This document shows, one piece after another, positions 6,138 through 13,781 of a stretch of 58,251 nt of DNA (its first letter is position 1; every line of letters begins with the position of its first letter). A model generated the notes under the pieces. That model was given only the letters and a program-made list of their open reading frames with translations, made no database searches and had not been told where the DNA came from. This DNA comes from RUG11272 sp045226335. Lineage in GTDB: Bacteria > Bacillota > Clostridia > Christensenellales > Aristaeellaceae. The stretch spans positions 1-58,251 of the forward strand of contig JBGVCH010000076.1 in assembly GCA_045226335.1 (NCBI GenBank), in the 5' to 3' direction. Made by a program: the position numbers and the translations under genes.

Positions 6138-7028
6138 TCACGCAAGGTCCTTCGGCCCGAAGCCGTGGGGGAGGAGCTGGGACAGGGGCGCTTCGTCCAC
6201 GTGGCCGTCCCAGGTGACCAGCACCCGGAGATCCGGGGCAAACTCGTTCAGCACCTGCCGGCAGGCGCCGCAGGGCCAGGGCGCGCTGCCGCCGGCGGCG
6301 ATGGCGATGGCGGTGAATTCCCGCTCGCCCTCGCTGACCGCCTTGAAGACCGCGGTCCGCTCGGCGCAGTTGGTGAGCCCGAAGGACGCGTTCTCCACGT
6401 TGCAGCCCTGGAACACCCGGCCGTCCGCGCACAGCAGGGCCGCGCCGACGGCGTAGTGGGAGTAGGGGGAGTAGCTGCGGCTCCGGGCCTCCACGGCCAG
6501 GGCCAGCAGGGCTTCGTCGGTGATGCCGTTTTCCGCGTCCCGGCTCATGCCGACGGACGACAGGATCTTTTCCTCCATGGCCCGCATCCTCCTTTGATCG
6601 TCGGGGTCGATGTGGTCGTATCCGAAGAGATGGCACAGCCCGTGTACCAGCAGATAGGCTGCTTCACGAGCCGGGGAGTGGCCGTATTCCCGGGCCTGCT
6701 GCAGGATGTGCGGCACCGAGATCACCAGATCTCCCAGCACACAGGCGTCGGCCTCGTCGTCGTAGGCCTGGCTCAGCAGCCCCGGGACCCGGCCGGCGGT
6801 CTTGCCCTCCGGGTACTCGATGAGGGGGAAGGACAGCACGTCCGTGGCCCGGTCCACCTGCCGGTGGGCGGCGTTCAGGGCGTGGATGGCGTCGTCATCG
6901 CACAGGCGCACACAGACCGCACAGGGCCGGCGGATGCCCTCTGTCACGGCGGCGCAGTCCGCCGCCTGCTGCATCAGGGTGGTGAGCCCCGGATCCACCG
7001 GGGCGTCGATCTGCCAGATGAGTCTCAT
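6138..7028 (-). CDS. Fusion of endoribonuclease YbeY and cytidine deaminase
   Basis: A 296-residue two-domain protein. Residues 1 to about 158 are YbeY, with the zinc motif HGLCHLFGYDH (His129, His133, His139), the rRNA-maturation and ribosome quality-control endoribonuclease. Residues from about 168 to the end are a complete tetrameric-type cytidine deaminase: CAER (Cys221 and catalytic Glu223) and PCGAC (Cys253, Cys256) form the zinc site, and CNVENASFGLTN is the substrate segment. In many Firmicutes the separate genes ybeY, dgkA and cdd occur in this order before era; here ybeY and cdd are one open frame and no dgkA is present between them. Its start overlaps the pgpH stop by 4 bp. No stop or frameshift signal is seen at the junction. 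Confidence 0.93.
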   Translation of the reverse strand: MRLIWQIDAPVDPGLTTLMQQAADCAAVTEGIRRPCAVCVRLCDDDAIHALNAAHRQVDRATDVLSFPLIEYPEGKTAGRVPGLLSQAYDDEADACVLGDLVISVPHILQQAREYGHSPAREAAYLLVHGLCHLFGYDHIDPDDQRRMRAMEEKILSSVGMSRDAENGITDEALLALAVEARSRSYSPYSHYAVGAALLCADGRVFQGCNVENASFGLTNCAERTAVFKAVSEGEREFTAIAIAAGGSAPWPCGACRQVLNEFAPDLRVLVTWDGHVDEAPLSQLLPHGFGPKDLA

Positions 7029-9394
7029 GGATTCTCCTTTGTGAAGGGCAGGTCCTCAGGCGGCGCGGGCCAGATGCCGACGCTGTTCTTCGCCTCGGGC
7101 TCCTTCTGAACACGGACCTCCGGCGCTGGGCTCTCCGGACTGCCGGCGGCGGCTTCTTCCGGTGCCTGCTGGGGTTCCGCCGCGACCAGGGGCTTGGGGG
7201 TGAACTCCGGCTTGGGGGCGGGCTCCCGGGCCGGCGCGGGCTCCTCCTGGCTCAGGAAAGTGCCGCGCTGGGGGATGTCCGTCTTGGGGTACTCGATGCG
7301 CTCGTGGAAGACGCCGTTGAGCACCTTGCAGAAGGCCTCGCAAATGCCCTCGATCTCCCGCATGGTGATGGGGCAGTCGCTGAGCTGGCCGTCCTCCAGC
7401 TTGCCCCGGACCAGGGTGTCGATGCGCTCGCGGATGGACTGGGGGGTGGGATTCTGGATGGACCGGACGGCGGCCTCGGCGGTGTCCGCCAGCATGACGA
7501 TGCCCGCCTCCTTCGAGGAGGGGCGCGGGCCGGGATACCGGAAGTTCGCGATGTCGACGGGCTGGCTCCCGGCCTGCTGCAGGGCCTTGTTGTAGAAGAA
7601 CATGACCGGGGTGTCGCCGTGGTGCTCCCCGATGATCTGCTGGATCTCCAGGGGCAGGCGATACTTGGCGGCCAGCTGGACGCCGTCCCGGGTGTGGGCT
7701 GTCACCAGCGCCGCGGAGACGTAGGGATCCACCGCGTCCAGGGGATTCACGTCCACCTGGTTCTCCTTGAAATACTCCGGCCTGGACAGCTTGCCCACGT
7801 CGTGGAAATAGGCGCCGGCCCGGGCCAGCAGGGGGTTCGCGTTGATGTTCTCCGCGGCGGCCTCGGCCAGGTTGGCCACGATGATGGAGTGATGGTAGGT
7901 GCCGGAGGCTTCCATCATCAGTTTCTTCAGCAGCGGATGGTTGGGGTTGGTGAGCTCCAGCAGCTTGTTGCCGGTGGGAAGGTTGAAGAGGGACTCAAAG
8001 ATCGGCTGGAAGCCCACGGCGATGATGGAGGACAGCACACACCCCAGCAGGGCGTAGACGGAATAGGTCACCAGCCCGGTGATGGTGCCCGACAGCAGGG
8101 TGGTCAGCAGGGACATCATCAGCAGCACCAGGGCGCTCAGCAGGCCGCAGACAAAGCCGCAGGCCAGCACCAGCACGCGCTGGTAGCGGTGCCGCATGAA
8201 GAAGACGCAGAAGGTGCCGCTGACCAGGGTCATGAGGATGATGCACACCATCTCGGCCAGGGAGGTGGAGCTGTCGCCGGCGGCCAGACTGGCCAGCATC
8301 ACGGCGATGCTGACGTTGGCGGCGATGGCGGTGCGCCAGCCCAGCAGCGAGGTGCACAGCAGGGCCGCCAGGATCACCGGCGAGAGATAGACGTGGATCA
8401 ACTTCACCGCCGCCATGCACAGGCCGATGGACAGGACAATCAGGCAGTTCAGCACGATGGTCCTGCGGGGGTCGGTGAACAGGACGGGGGAGAGCATCTG
8501 GACCAGCACGGCCAGCAGGCAGTAGCCGAAGACGCCGAAGAGCGCGGCCCCGTAATAGATGGACGCGTCGATGGGGGAGTCCTTCAGCAGGCCCAGGCTG
8601 AGCACCATGTCGTACTGATTCTGCTGGACTTTGTCGCCCTCCCGGACCAGGACGGCGCCCTGGGCGTAGACCCGGGGCTCCACCTTGTCCCGGGCCGCCT
8701 GCCGGGCGGCCTCGGTGGCGTTGACGTCCTCCTTCCAGTATTGATTGAGGATGTCCTGCAGCACATGCGTGCTCTCGTCCGTCAGGATGTTCAGCAGGAC
8801 GGTGTCTTTCCGCTGCTCTTTGGCCTTCTTGATGATCTCGCTGCAGACGCTGTCCGCGGTGGGGCTCTGGTTGTTTTCCATGCCGATGAGGTAATCCCCG
8901 GCGGTGCTGAGGATCAGGGCTTCCTCTTCGGTGAAATCCTCGTCGCGCATGTTCAGCAGCGCGGCCGCCTGGGTGCCGCTCAGGGTGAACCGCCTGACTT
9001 TTGCCACGGCCGCGTCCAGCTCGGCGTCGGTGATGTTGCTCTTGACCTCGCTCTGGGAGGACTGGACCCCGTGCAGTTCGTCCATGACGGCCGTCAGTTC
9101 CGCCATCACGTTCTCCACGTTCTCCTTGGCGATATGGTAATAGGGCGTGATGAAATCCGCTGCCCGGTTCTGCTCGATCTCCAGGGTGGTTTTGTCGATC
9201 ACGTCCTTGGTGGCGTAGATGGTGTCATGGGCCTCCTGGTTTACCTCGATGTCGTACCGCACGGGCACGTTGGCCAGGCAGAGGATGAGGCAGGTGGCCA
9301 TGCAGCCCACCAGCATGGCAAAGAAACAGCGGCCCCTCGGGGTCCGGAACCAGGCCTTTTTGCGGCCGGCGTGCTTCGCTGCGTTCTGGCTCAT
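7025..9394 (-). CDS. pgpH: Membrane HD-domain phosphodiesterase PgpH (YqfF family)
   Basis: A 789-residue 7TM-HD protein. An N-terminal transmembrane helix (about residues 24-44) leads into a large extracytoplasmic domain (DIEVNQEAHDTIYATKDV onward), then seven membrane segments, then a cytoplasmic HD domain with HHS and HDVGK (His531-Asp532). This family hydrolyses the second messenger c-di-AMP, which controls potassium and osmotic balance. A proline/alanine/glutamate-rich tail of about 75 residues makes it somewhat longer than usual. It overlaps phoH and ybeY::cdd by 4 bp each, so the three are translationally coupled. The nearby Trk genes are possible targets of the same signal, an inference. 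Confidence 0.95.
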   Translation of the reverse strand: MSQNAAKHAGRKKAWFRTPRGRCFFAMLVGCMATCLILCLANVPVRYDIEVNQEAHDTIYATKDVIDKTTLEIEQNRAADFITPYYHIAKENVENVMAELTAVMDELHGVQSSQSEVKSNITDAELDAAVAKVRRFTLSGTQAAALLNMRDEDFTEEEALILSTAGDYLIGMENNQSPTADSVCSEIIKKAKEQRKDTVLLNILTDESTHVLQDILNQYWKEDVNATEAARQAARDKVEPRVYAQGAVLVREGDKVQQNQYDMVLSLGLLKDSPIDASIYYGAALFGVFGYCLLAVLVQMLSPVLFTDPRRTIVLNCLIVLSIGLCMAAVKLIHVYLSPVILAALLCTSLLGWRTAIAANVSIAVMLASLAAGDSSTSLAEMVCIILMTLVSGTFCVFFMRHRYQRVLVLACGFVCGLLSALVLLMMSLLTTLLSGTITGLVTYSVYALLGCVLSSIIAVGFQPIFESLFNLPTGNKLLELTNPNHPLLKKLMMEASGTYHHSIIVANLAEAAAENINANPLLARAGAYFHDVGKLSRPEYFKENQVDVNPLDAVDPYVSAALVTAHTRDGVQLAAKYRLPLEIQQIIGEHHGDTPVMFFYNKALQQAGSQPVDIANFRYPGPRPSSKEAGIVMLADTAEAAVRSIQNPTPQSIRERIDTLVRGKLEDGQLSDCPITMREIEGICEAFCKVLNGVFHERIEYPKTDIPQRGTFLSQEEPAPAREPAPKPEFTPKPLVAAEPQQAPEEAAAGSPESPAPEVRVQKEPEAKNSVGIWPAPPEDLPFTKENP

Positions 9395-10374
9395 GGGTCG
9401 TCCCTCCTCCTGCCGGCGGCTTCGTAGGCGTCGTAGGCTTCCACGATCTGCTGCACCAGCTCATGCCGGACCACGTCCTGGCCGGTGAGGCGGACGATGC
9501 CGATGGCCGGGATGTCCTTGAGCACGTCCAAGGCCTCCCACATGCCGGAGCGCTTGCCGGCGGGCAGATCGGTCTGGGTCAGGTCCCCCGTCACCACGGC
9601 CCGGGAGCCGAAGCCGATGCGGGTCAGGAACATCTTCATCTGCTCGGAGGTGGTGTTCTGCGCCTCGTCCAGGATGATAAAGCTGTCGGACAGGGTGCGG
9701 CCCCGCATGTAGGCCAGGGGCGCCACCTCCACCGTGCCGCGTTCCAGCAGCTTCTGGTAGGAGTCCACGCCCATGAAGTCGTAGAGGGCGTCATAGAGGG
9801 GCCGGAGATAGGGATCCACCTTCTGGGTCAGGTCTCCCGGGAGGAAGCCCAGACGCTCGCCGGCCTCCACGGCGGGGCGGGTCAGGACGATCCGCTCCAC
9901 TTCCTTGTTCTTCAGGGCCACCACCGCCAGGGCCATGGCGAGATAGGTCTTGCCGGTGCCGGCTGGGCCGGCGCAGAAGGTGAGGACGTGGTCCCGGATG
10001 GCCCGGACGTACTCCTGCTGGCCCAGGGTCTTGCAGCGGATCTGCTTTCCCCGGTGGGTGATGGCGATGACCTGCCGCAGGGCTTCGTCGATCATGTCGC
10101 TCTTGCCCTCCCGGGCCAGGGCGATGGCGTAGCGGATCTGGGTGCGGTCCACGGGGTCGCCCCGCTTCAGGGCGCGGGTGAGCTGCAGGATCACGGCCTC
10201 CGCCACCCGCAGGTCTTCCGGGCTGCCCTGGAGCCGGATCTCGTTGCCCCGGATGGCCATGGTCACGCCGCACTCCTGCTCCAGCAGCGCCGCGTGACGG
10301 TCGTTCATGCCGAACAGGGATACGGCCAGGTCCTCCCGGTCAATGGGGATGCTGAGTGTCCTGATTTCGGACAA
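9391..10374 (-). CDS. phoH: PhoH-family ATPase
   Basis: A 327-residue PhoH/PhoL ATPase. An N-terminal KH-like part precedes Walker A GPAGTGKT (136-143); Walker B is FIILDEAQN and the following TRIGFGSRAVVTGDLTQ is typical of PhoH. Family members are thought to act in RNA metabolism alongside YbeY. The start is TTG at 10374, nine bases after AGGAGG; no ATG fits. It is the first gene of the pgpH/ybeY/era unit and has its own promoter at 10426-10453. Confidence 0.95.
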   Translation of the reverse strand: MSEIRTLSIPIDREDLAVSLFGMNDRHAALLEQECGVTMAIRGNEIRLQGSPEDLRVAEAVILQLTRALKRGDPVDRTQIRYAIALAREGKSDMIDEALRQVIAITHRGKQIRCKTLGQQEYVRAIRDHVLTFCAGPAGTGKTYLAMALAVVALKNKEVERIVLTRPAVEAGERLGFLPGDLTQKVDPYLRPLYDALYDFMGVDSYQKLLERGTVEVAPLAYMRGRTLSDSFIILDEAQNTTSEQMKMFLTRIGFGSRAVVTGDLTQTDLPAGKRSGMWEALDVLKDIPAIGIVRLTGQDVVRHELVQQIVEAYDAYEAAGRRRDDP

Positions 10375-10425
10375 TGCTGAATTCCTCCTACTGTATAACG
10401 GTTTTCGCGAATAATCCCATGAAAC

Positions 10426-10453
10426 ATGATAGCATGAATCGGGAAAAAGTCAA
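10426..10453 (-). promoter_or_regulatory. Promoter of the phoH-era operon
   Basis: Minus strand TTGACT (10453-10448) and TATCAT (10431-10426) with 16 bp between. Start would be about 45 nt before the phoH TTG. Confidence 0.6.
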
Positions 10454-10467
10454 TCATCTGAAGGCGC

Positions 10468-10499
10468 AAAACAGCGGTGTGACAAGCATCACACCGCTG
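10468..10499 (-). terminator. Terminator overlapping the ispDF stop codon
   Basis: Perfect 11-bp arms (CAGCGGTGTGA on the reading strand at 10499-10489, TCACACCGCTG at 10482-10472) enclose a 6-nt loop and are followed by TTTT. The ispDF TGA (10491-10489) is the inner end of the 5' arm, so coding sequence forms half of the hairpin. Confidence 0.8.
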
Positions 10500-11655
10500 C
10501 GGAGACGGGACAGAGCAGGACGCTGGCCTGGGCGCTGATGCCCTCGCCGCGGCCCTCGAAACCGAGGCGCTCCGTGGTGGTGGCCTTCACGCTGACCCGG
10601 TCCTCAGGCAGCGACAGGGCCCGGGCCAGGTTCTCCCGCATTGTTTGAATGCAGGGGGCCAGCTTCGGGGCCTGGGCGACAATGGTGATGTCGGCGTTGC
10701 CCACCCGCAGGCCCCGGGAGGCCAGCAGGTCCGCCACGTGGGCCAGGAGCTTCATGGAGGAGATGCCCCGGTAGCGCGCGTCCGTGTCGGGAAAGTGTTT
10801 GCCGATATCCCCCAGCGCCGCGGCGCCCAGCATGGCGTCCATCAGGGCGTGGACCGCCACGTCCGCGTCGCTGTGGCCGTCGAGCCCCTTCTCCCAGGGG
10901 ATCTCCGCGCCGCACAGGATCAGCTTCCGCCCCGACACCAGCCGGTGCACGTCGTATCCGCTGCCGACCCGCAGTTCCGGCAGCCGTTCTTCGGACAGAT
11001 AAGTCATGGCCACGGCCAGGTCCTCCGGTGTCGTGATTTTCAGGTTCCGGCGGCTACCTTCCGTCAGCAGGACGGGCAGGCCGATGCGCTCCGCCAGGGC
11101 GGCGTCGTCCGTGCCGATGAAGCCGTCCGCCCGGGCCGCCAGGTGCGCCTTGACAATGAGCTCCCGGCGGAAAGCCTGCGGGGTCTGGACGCAGCGGAGA
11201 CCGGCGCGGTCCGGGGTCCCGGTCACCAGGCGGTGCTCATCCACGGATTTCACGGTGTCCACGCAGGGGATCGAGGCCACCGCTGCCCCGGTCTCCAGTG
11301 CGCCTTGCATGACCGCCCGGATCGTGTCCGCGTCCACGAGACACCGGGCACCGTCGTGGATCAGCACATGGTCGCAGGCCTCCGGCAGCGCGCAGAGCCC
11401 GTTCCAGACGGAGGCCTGGCGCGTGCCGCCGCCGGCGGCGTACCGGATGCGGCCGCCGTCCAGGCCTGCCAGCGCGGCCTCAAATCGCGGCCGTTCCGCC
11501 TCCGGGCAGACCACCGTGACGGTGTCCGCGAAAGGCAGCATGGCCTCCGCGGACCGGCGGATCACCGGCTTTCCGCCCAGGGGGAGCAGCACTTTGTTGA
11601 TCCCCGCGCCCATGCGGGTGCCGGAACCGCCGCCCAGAACGATGGCGCACCACAT
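10489..11655 (-). CDS. ispDF: Bifunctional IspD/IspF (MEP-pathway isoprenoid synthesis)
   Basis: A 388-residue fusion catalysing two steps of the methylerythritol phosphate pathway: MEP cytidylylation (IspD) and cyclisation to ME-cPP (IspF). The IspD part begins AIVLGGGSGTRMG and carries HDGARCLVD and the TPQAF segment. The IspF part starts at VGSGYDVHRL (zinc-binding DxH), with LDGHSDADVAVHALMDA and IGKHFPDTD. The ATG at 11655 has GGAGG seven bases upstream; the ATG at 11661 is too close to the SD. It lies directly after rqcP. Fused IspDF is known in several lineages. Its stop codon is inside the terminator stem. Confidence 0.96.
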   Translation of the reverse strand: MWCAIVLGGGSGTRMGAGINKVLLPLGGKPVIRRSAEAMLPFADTVTVVCPEAERPRFEAALAGLDGGRIRYAAGGGTRQASVWNGLCALPEACDHVLIHDGARCLVDADTIRAVMQGALETGAAVASIPCVDTVKSVDEHRLVTGTPDRAGLRCVQTPQAFRRELIVKAHLAARADGFIGTDDAALAERIGLPVLLTEGSRRNLKITTPEDLAVAMTYLSEERLPELRVGSGYDVHRLVSGRKLILCGAEIPWEKGLDGHSDADVAVHALMDAMLGAAALGDIGKHFPDTDARYRGISSMKLLAHVADLLASRGLRVGNADITIVAQAPKLAPCIQTMRENLARALSLPEDRVSVKATTTERLGFEGRGEGISAQASVLLCPVSAAV

Positions 11656-11657
11656 GC

Positions 11658-11951
11658 TCATTCCTCCGCGCCCGCGGTCTCCCCGCGCTCGGCGGCCACC
11701 GCGGCGTCCTCCCGGATCACCCGGTACATGGCGGCCGCGTCCCCTTTGCGGGCGGTCTCGTTCACGGCCAGGATCTCGTATTCCCCCAGCCTGCTGCCGA
11801 AGCGGATGGTCATGATGTCGCCCACCTTGACTTCCGCGCCGGGCTTGCAGACCTTGCCGTTCAGGGTGACCCGGCCGCCGGCGCAGGCCTCGTTGGCCAC
11901 GGTGCGGCGCTTGATGATGCGGGAAACTTTCAGGTATTTGTCCAGTCGCAT
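11658..11951 (-). CDS. rqcP: S4-domain RNA-binding protein RqcP
   Basis: A 97-residue S4 protein of the RqcP (YabO/Hsp15-like) group: MRLDKYLKVSRIIKRRTVANE is the S4 core (read as two pieces), followed by GGRVTLNGKV. RqcP works with RqcH in adding alanine tails to stalled nascent chains on 50S subunits. GGAGG precedes the ATG. It sits after hup, but a terminator at 11966-11990 separates them, so it may need read-through or an unseen promoter. Confidence 0.92.
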   Translation of the reverse strand: MRLDKYLKVSRIIKRRTVANEACAGGRVTLNGKVCKPGAEVKVGDIMTIRFGSRLGEYEILAVNETARKGDAAAMYRVIREDAAVAAERGETAGAEE

Positions 11952-11965
11952 GGCTTCCTCCGATC

Positions 11966-11990
11966 AAAAACCCGCAGGCGGACCTGCGGG
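11966..11990 (-). terminator. Terminator after hup
   Basis: Perfect 8-bp stem CCCGCAGG/CCTGCGGG with loop TCCG (minus strand), followed by TTTTT. It ends 15 nt before the rqcP start, so the SD of rqcP immediately follows the U-tract. Confidence 0.8.
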
Positions 11991-12000
11991 CGGGTTTGCT

Positions 12001-12273
12001 TTACTTGTTCACAGCGTCCTTCAGCGCCTTGCCGGCCTTGAAATACGGGGCCTTGCAGGCGGGCACCTCGATGACTTCCTTCGTCTGCAGGTTGCGGGCG
12101 GTGCGGGCGGGGCGGTCCTTCACGCCGAAGCTGCCGAAGCCCACGATCCGGATCTCGTCGCCGGCGGCCAGCGCGTCGGTCACGATGTCCACCAGGCCGT
12201 TGACGGCCTTTTCCGCGTCGGCCTTCTTCAGACCGGTTTCCGCCAGCTTGTTGATGAGTTCGGTTTTATTCAT
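12001..12273 (-). CDS. hup: DNA-binding protein HU
   Basis: A 90-residue HU/IHF-family nucleoid protein: MNKTELINKLAE start, GFGSFGVKDRPARTARN arm with the conserved GFG and the R-x-R-N-P-like tip, here ARTARNLQT, and the C-terminal KAGKALKDAVN. HU bends DNA as a dimer and compacts the nucleoid. AAGGAGG lies nine bases before the ATG. The HU-mazG-rqcP neighbourhood is common in Firmicutes. It is followed by a strong terminator. Confidence 0.97.
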   Translation of the reverse strand: MNKTELINKLAETGLKKADAEKAVNGLVDIVTDALAAGDEIRIVGFGSFGVKDRPARTARNLQTKEVIEVPACKAPYFKAGKALKDAVNK

Positions 12274-12320
12274 GTGATAACCTCCTTATGAATTCTGACC
12301 GGTGCGAAACCGCGCCGGTT

Positions 12321-13781
12321 TCATTCGGCCGCGGGAGCGCTTTGCTGCTGCCTTTTGACCTGATCCCAGTATACATCCATTTCCGCCAATGTCAAGCCCT
12401 TCAAGGTTTTTCCATCCCGCAGGATCAGGGCCTCCATGGCGGTGAAGCGGCGGATGAACTTCTCCGTGGCGGCGGTGAGGACCTCCTCCGGGTCGCAGCC
12501 CGCCAGCCGGACCACGTTGACGCAGGCGAAGAGCAGGTCTCCCAGCTCCCCGCCGGGATCCCGGCCGGCCTCCAGCTCGGCCCGGACCTCGCCGGCCTCC
12601 TCGGCCACCTTGGGCAGGGCTTCCGCGGCGCCGCTCCAGTCGAAGCCCACCTGGGCGGCTTTCTTCTGCACCTTGGCGGCCCGGGTCAGGGCAGGCAGCG
12701 CCCGGGACACGTCCGCCAGCACCTCGGCCTGGGTCTTCTGATGCCGCTCCGCCTGCTTGATCCGCTCCCAGTTCTCGGAGACCTGCTCCGCGGTGTCGCA
12801 GCGGTCCCCGCCGAAGATGTGGGTGTGGCGGCGGATCATCTTCCGGCAGATGGCGCTGGTGACGTCCGTGATGTCGAACTCGCCCGCCGTCCGGCCGATG
12901 TCCGCGTGAAAGACGATCTGAAGCAGCACGTCCCCCAGCTCGTCCGCCAGGTGATCCGTGTCGCCCTCGTCGATGGCGCCGCAGGCTTCATAGGCCTCCT
13001 CCAGCAGGTATTTCCGGAGGGAGGCATGGGTCTGGGCGCTGTCCCAGGGGCAGCCGCCGGGGGAGCGGAGGCGCGCCATGATCCGCACCAGGTCCTCGAA
13101 ACCGTACCGGTCCCGGCCCGTGAATGCCTGCGGCGGCAGCGCGGCGCACACCGTGTGGTCGTAGGAGGGCTGGCGGTCCAGGTCGCACAGGGGGATCCGC
13201 ACGGGCTTTCGCGCGGTCTTCGCCGTGGAGGGGCAGAACAGGACGGGCGCCTCGTCGCCGTAGAAGGCGCTGAGCCGCAGCTTGACGTCCCCCGCCAGGA
13301 TCCGGTCGTCGATCTCCGTCACCAGCAGCGGCCGGTCGGGATCGGGGGCCACCCGTGCGATGTCGCCGGCGGGGACCGTCTGCAGGCCGTCGCCGGAGAT
13401 CCCGGCCTCGGCCAGGGCCACATTCGCGGAGGAGATCCCCGGCAGCACCCGAAGCGACGCGCCCTCGGGGAGCGTCTCCCGCAGGCAGCGCACCGCCCCG
13501 TCGGCCGTAGCGTCCTGGACGGCAAAGGTCACGGGATGCTTCTCCGCCTCGCGCCAGAGGGCTTCCGCCATAGCCCGGTGCATATCGTCGAAGGAGTCGT
13601 AGCGGTCGTAGTACTCGTCAAAGTCCCGGAAGGAGACGCCGGCCTCCCGCAGCCAGTCCGCCACCCGGTGCCGGGCTGTGCGGAGGATCAGGTGCTTCGC
13701 CTCCCGCAGGGCTTTCTCTCCCTGCCGGGTGAGGTAGTCGGGGCTGCCGGGACCCAGGGTGACGACGGTGATCCGGCTCAT
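12321..13781 (-). CDS. mazG: Fusion of tetrapyrrole-methylase-like domain and MazG NTP pyrophosphohydrolase (YabN type)
   Basis: A 486-residue protein like Bacillus YabN. Residues 1 to about 225 resemble a SAM-dependent tetrapyrrole methylase (VTLGPGSPDYLT, LPGISSANVA, DIARVAPD). Residues from about 230 contain two MazG units with LEEAYEACGAI, HLADELGDVLLQIVFH (the EExxE-x-xD signature) and a second VAEEAGEVRAELEA/ELGDLLFA. MazG hydrolyses NTPs and non-canonical nucleotides to NMPs. The ATG at 13781 overlaps the spoVB stop by 4 bp, so they are coupled. Much longer open frames upstream of this ATG lie in spoVB in another frame and are not coding. Confidence 0.94.
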   Translation of the reverse strand: MSRITVVTLGPGSPDYLTRQGEKALREAKHLILRTARHRVADWLREAGVSFRDFDEYYDRYDSFDDMHRAMAEALWREAEKHPVTFAVQDATADGAVRCLRETLPEGASLRVLPGISSANVALAEAGISGDGLQTVPAGDIARVAPDPDRPLLVTEIDDRILAGDVKLRLSAFYGDEAPVLFCPSTAKTARKPVRIPLCDLDRQPSYDHTVCAALPPQAFTGRDRYGFEDLVRIMARLRSPGGCPWDSAQTHASLRKYLLEEAYEACGAIDEGDTDHLADELGDVLLQIVFHADIGRTAGEFDITDVTSAICRKMIRRHTHIFGGDRCDTAEQVSENWERIKQAERHQKTQAEVLADVSRALPALTRAAKVQKKAAQVGFDWSGAAEALPKVAEEAGEVRAELEAGRDPGGELGDLLFACVNVVRLAGCDPEEVLTAATEKFIRRFTAMEALILRDGKTLKGLTLAEMDVYWDQVKRQQQSAPAAE

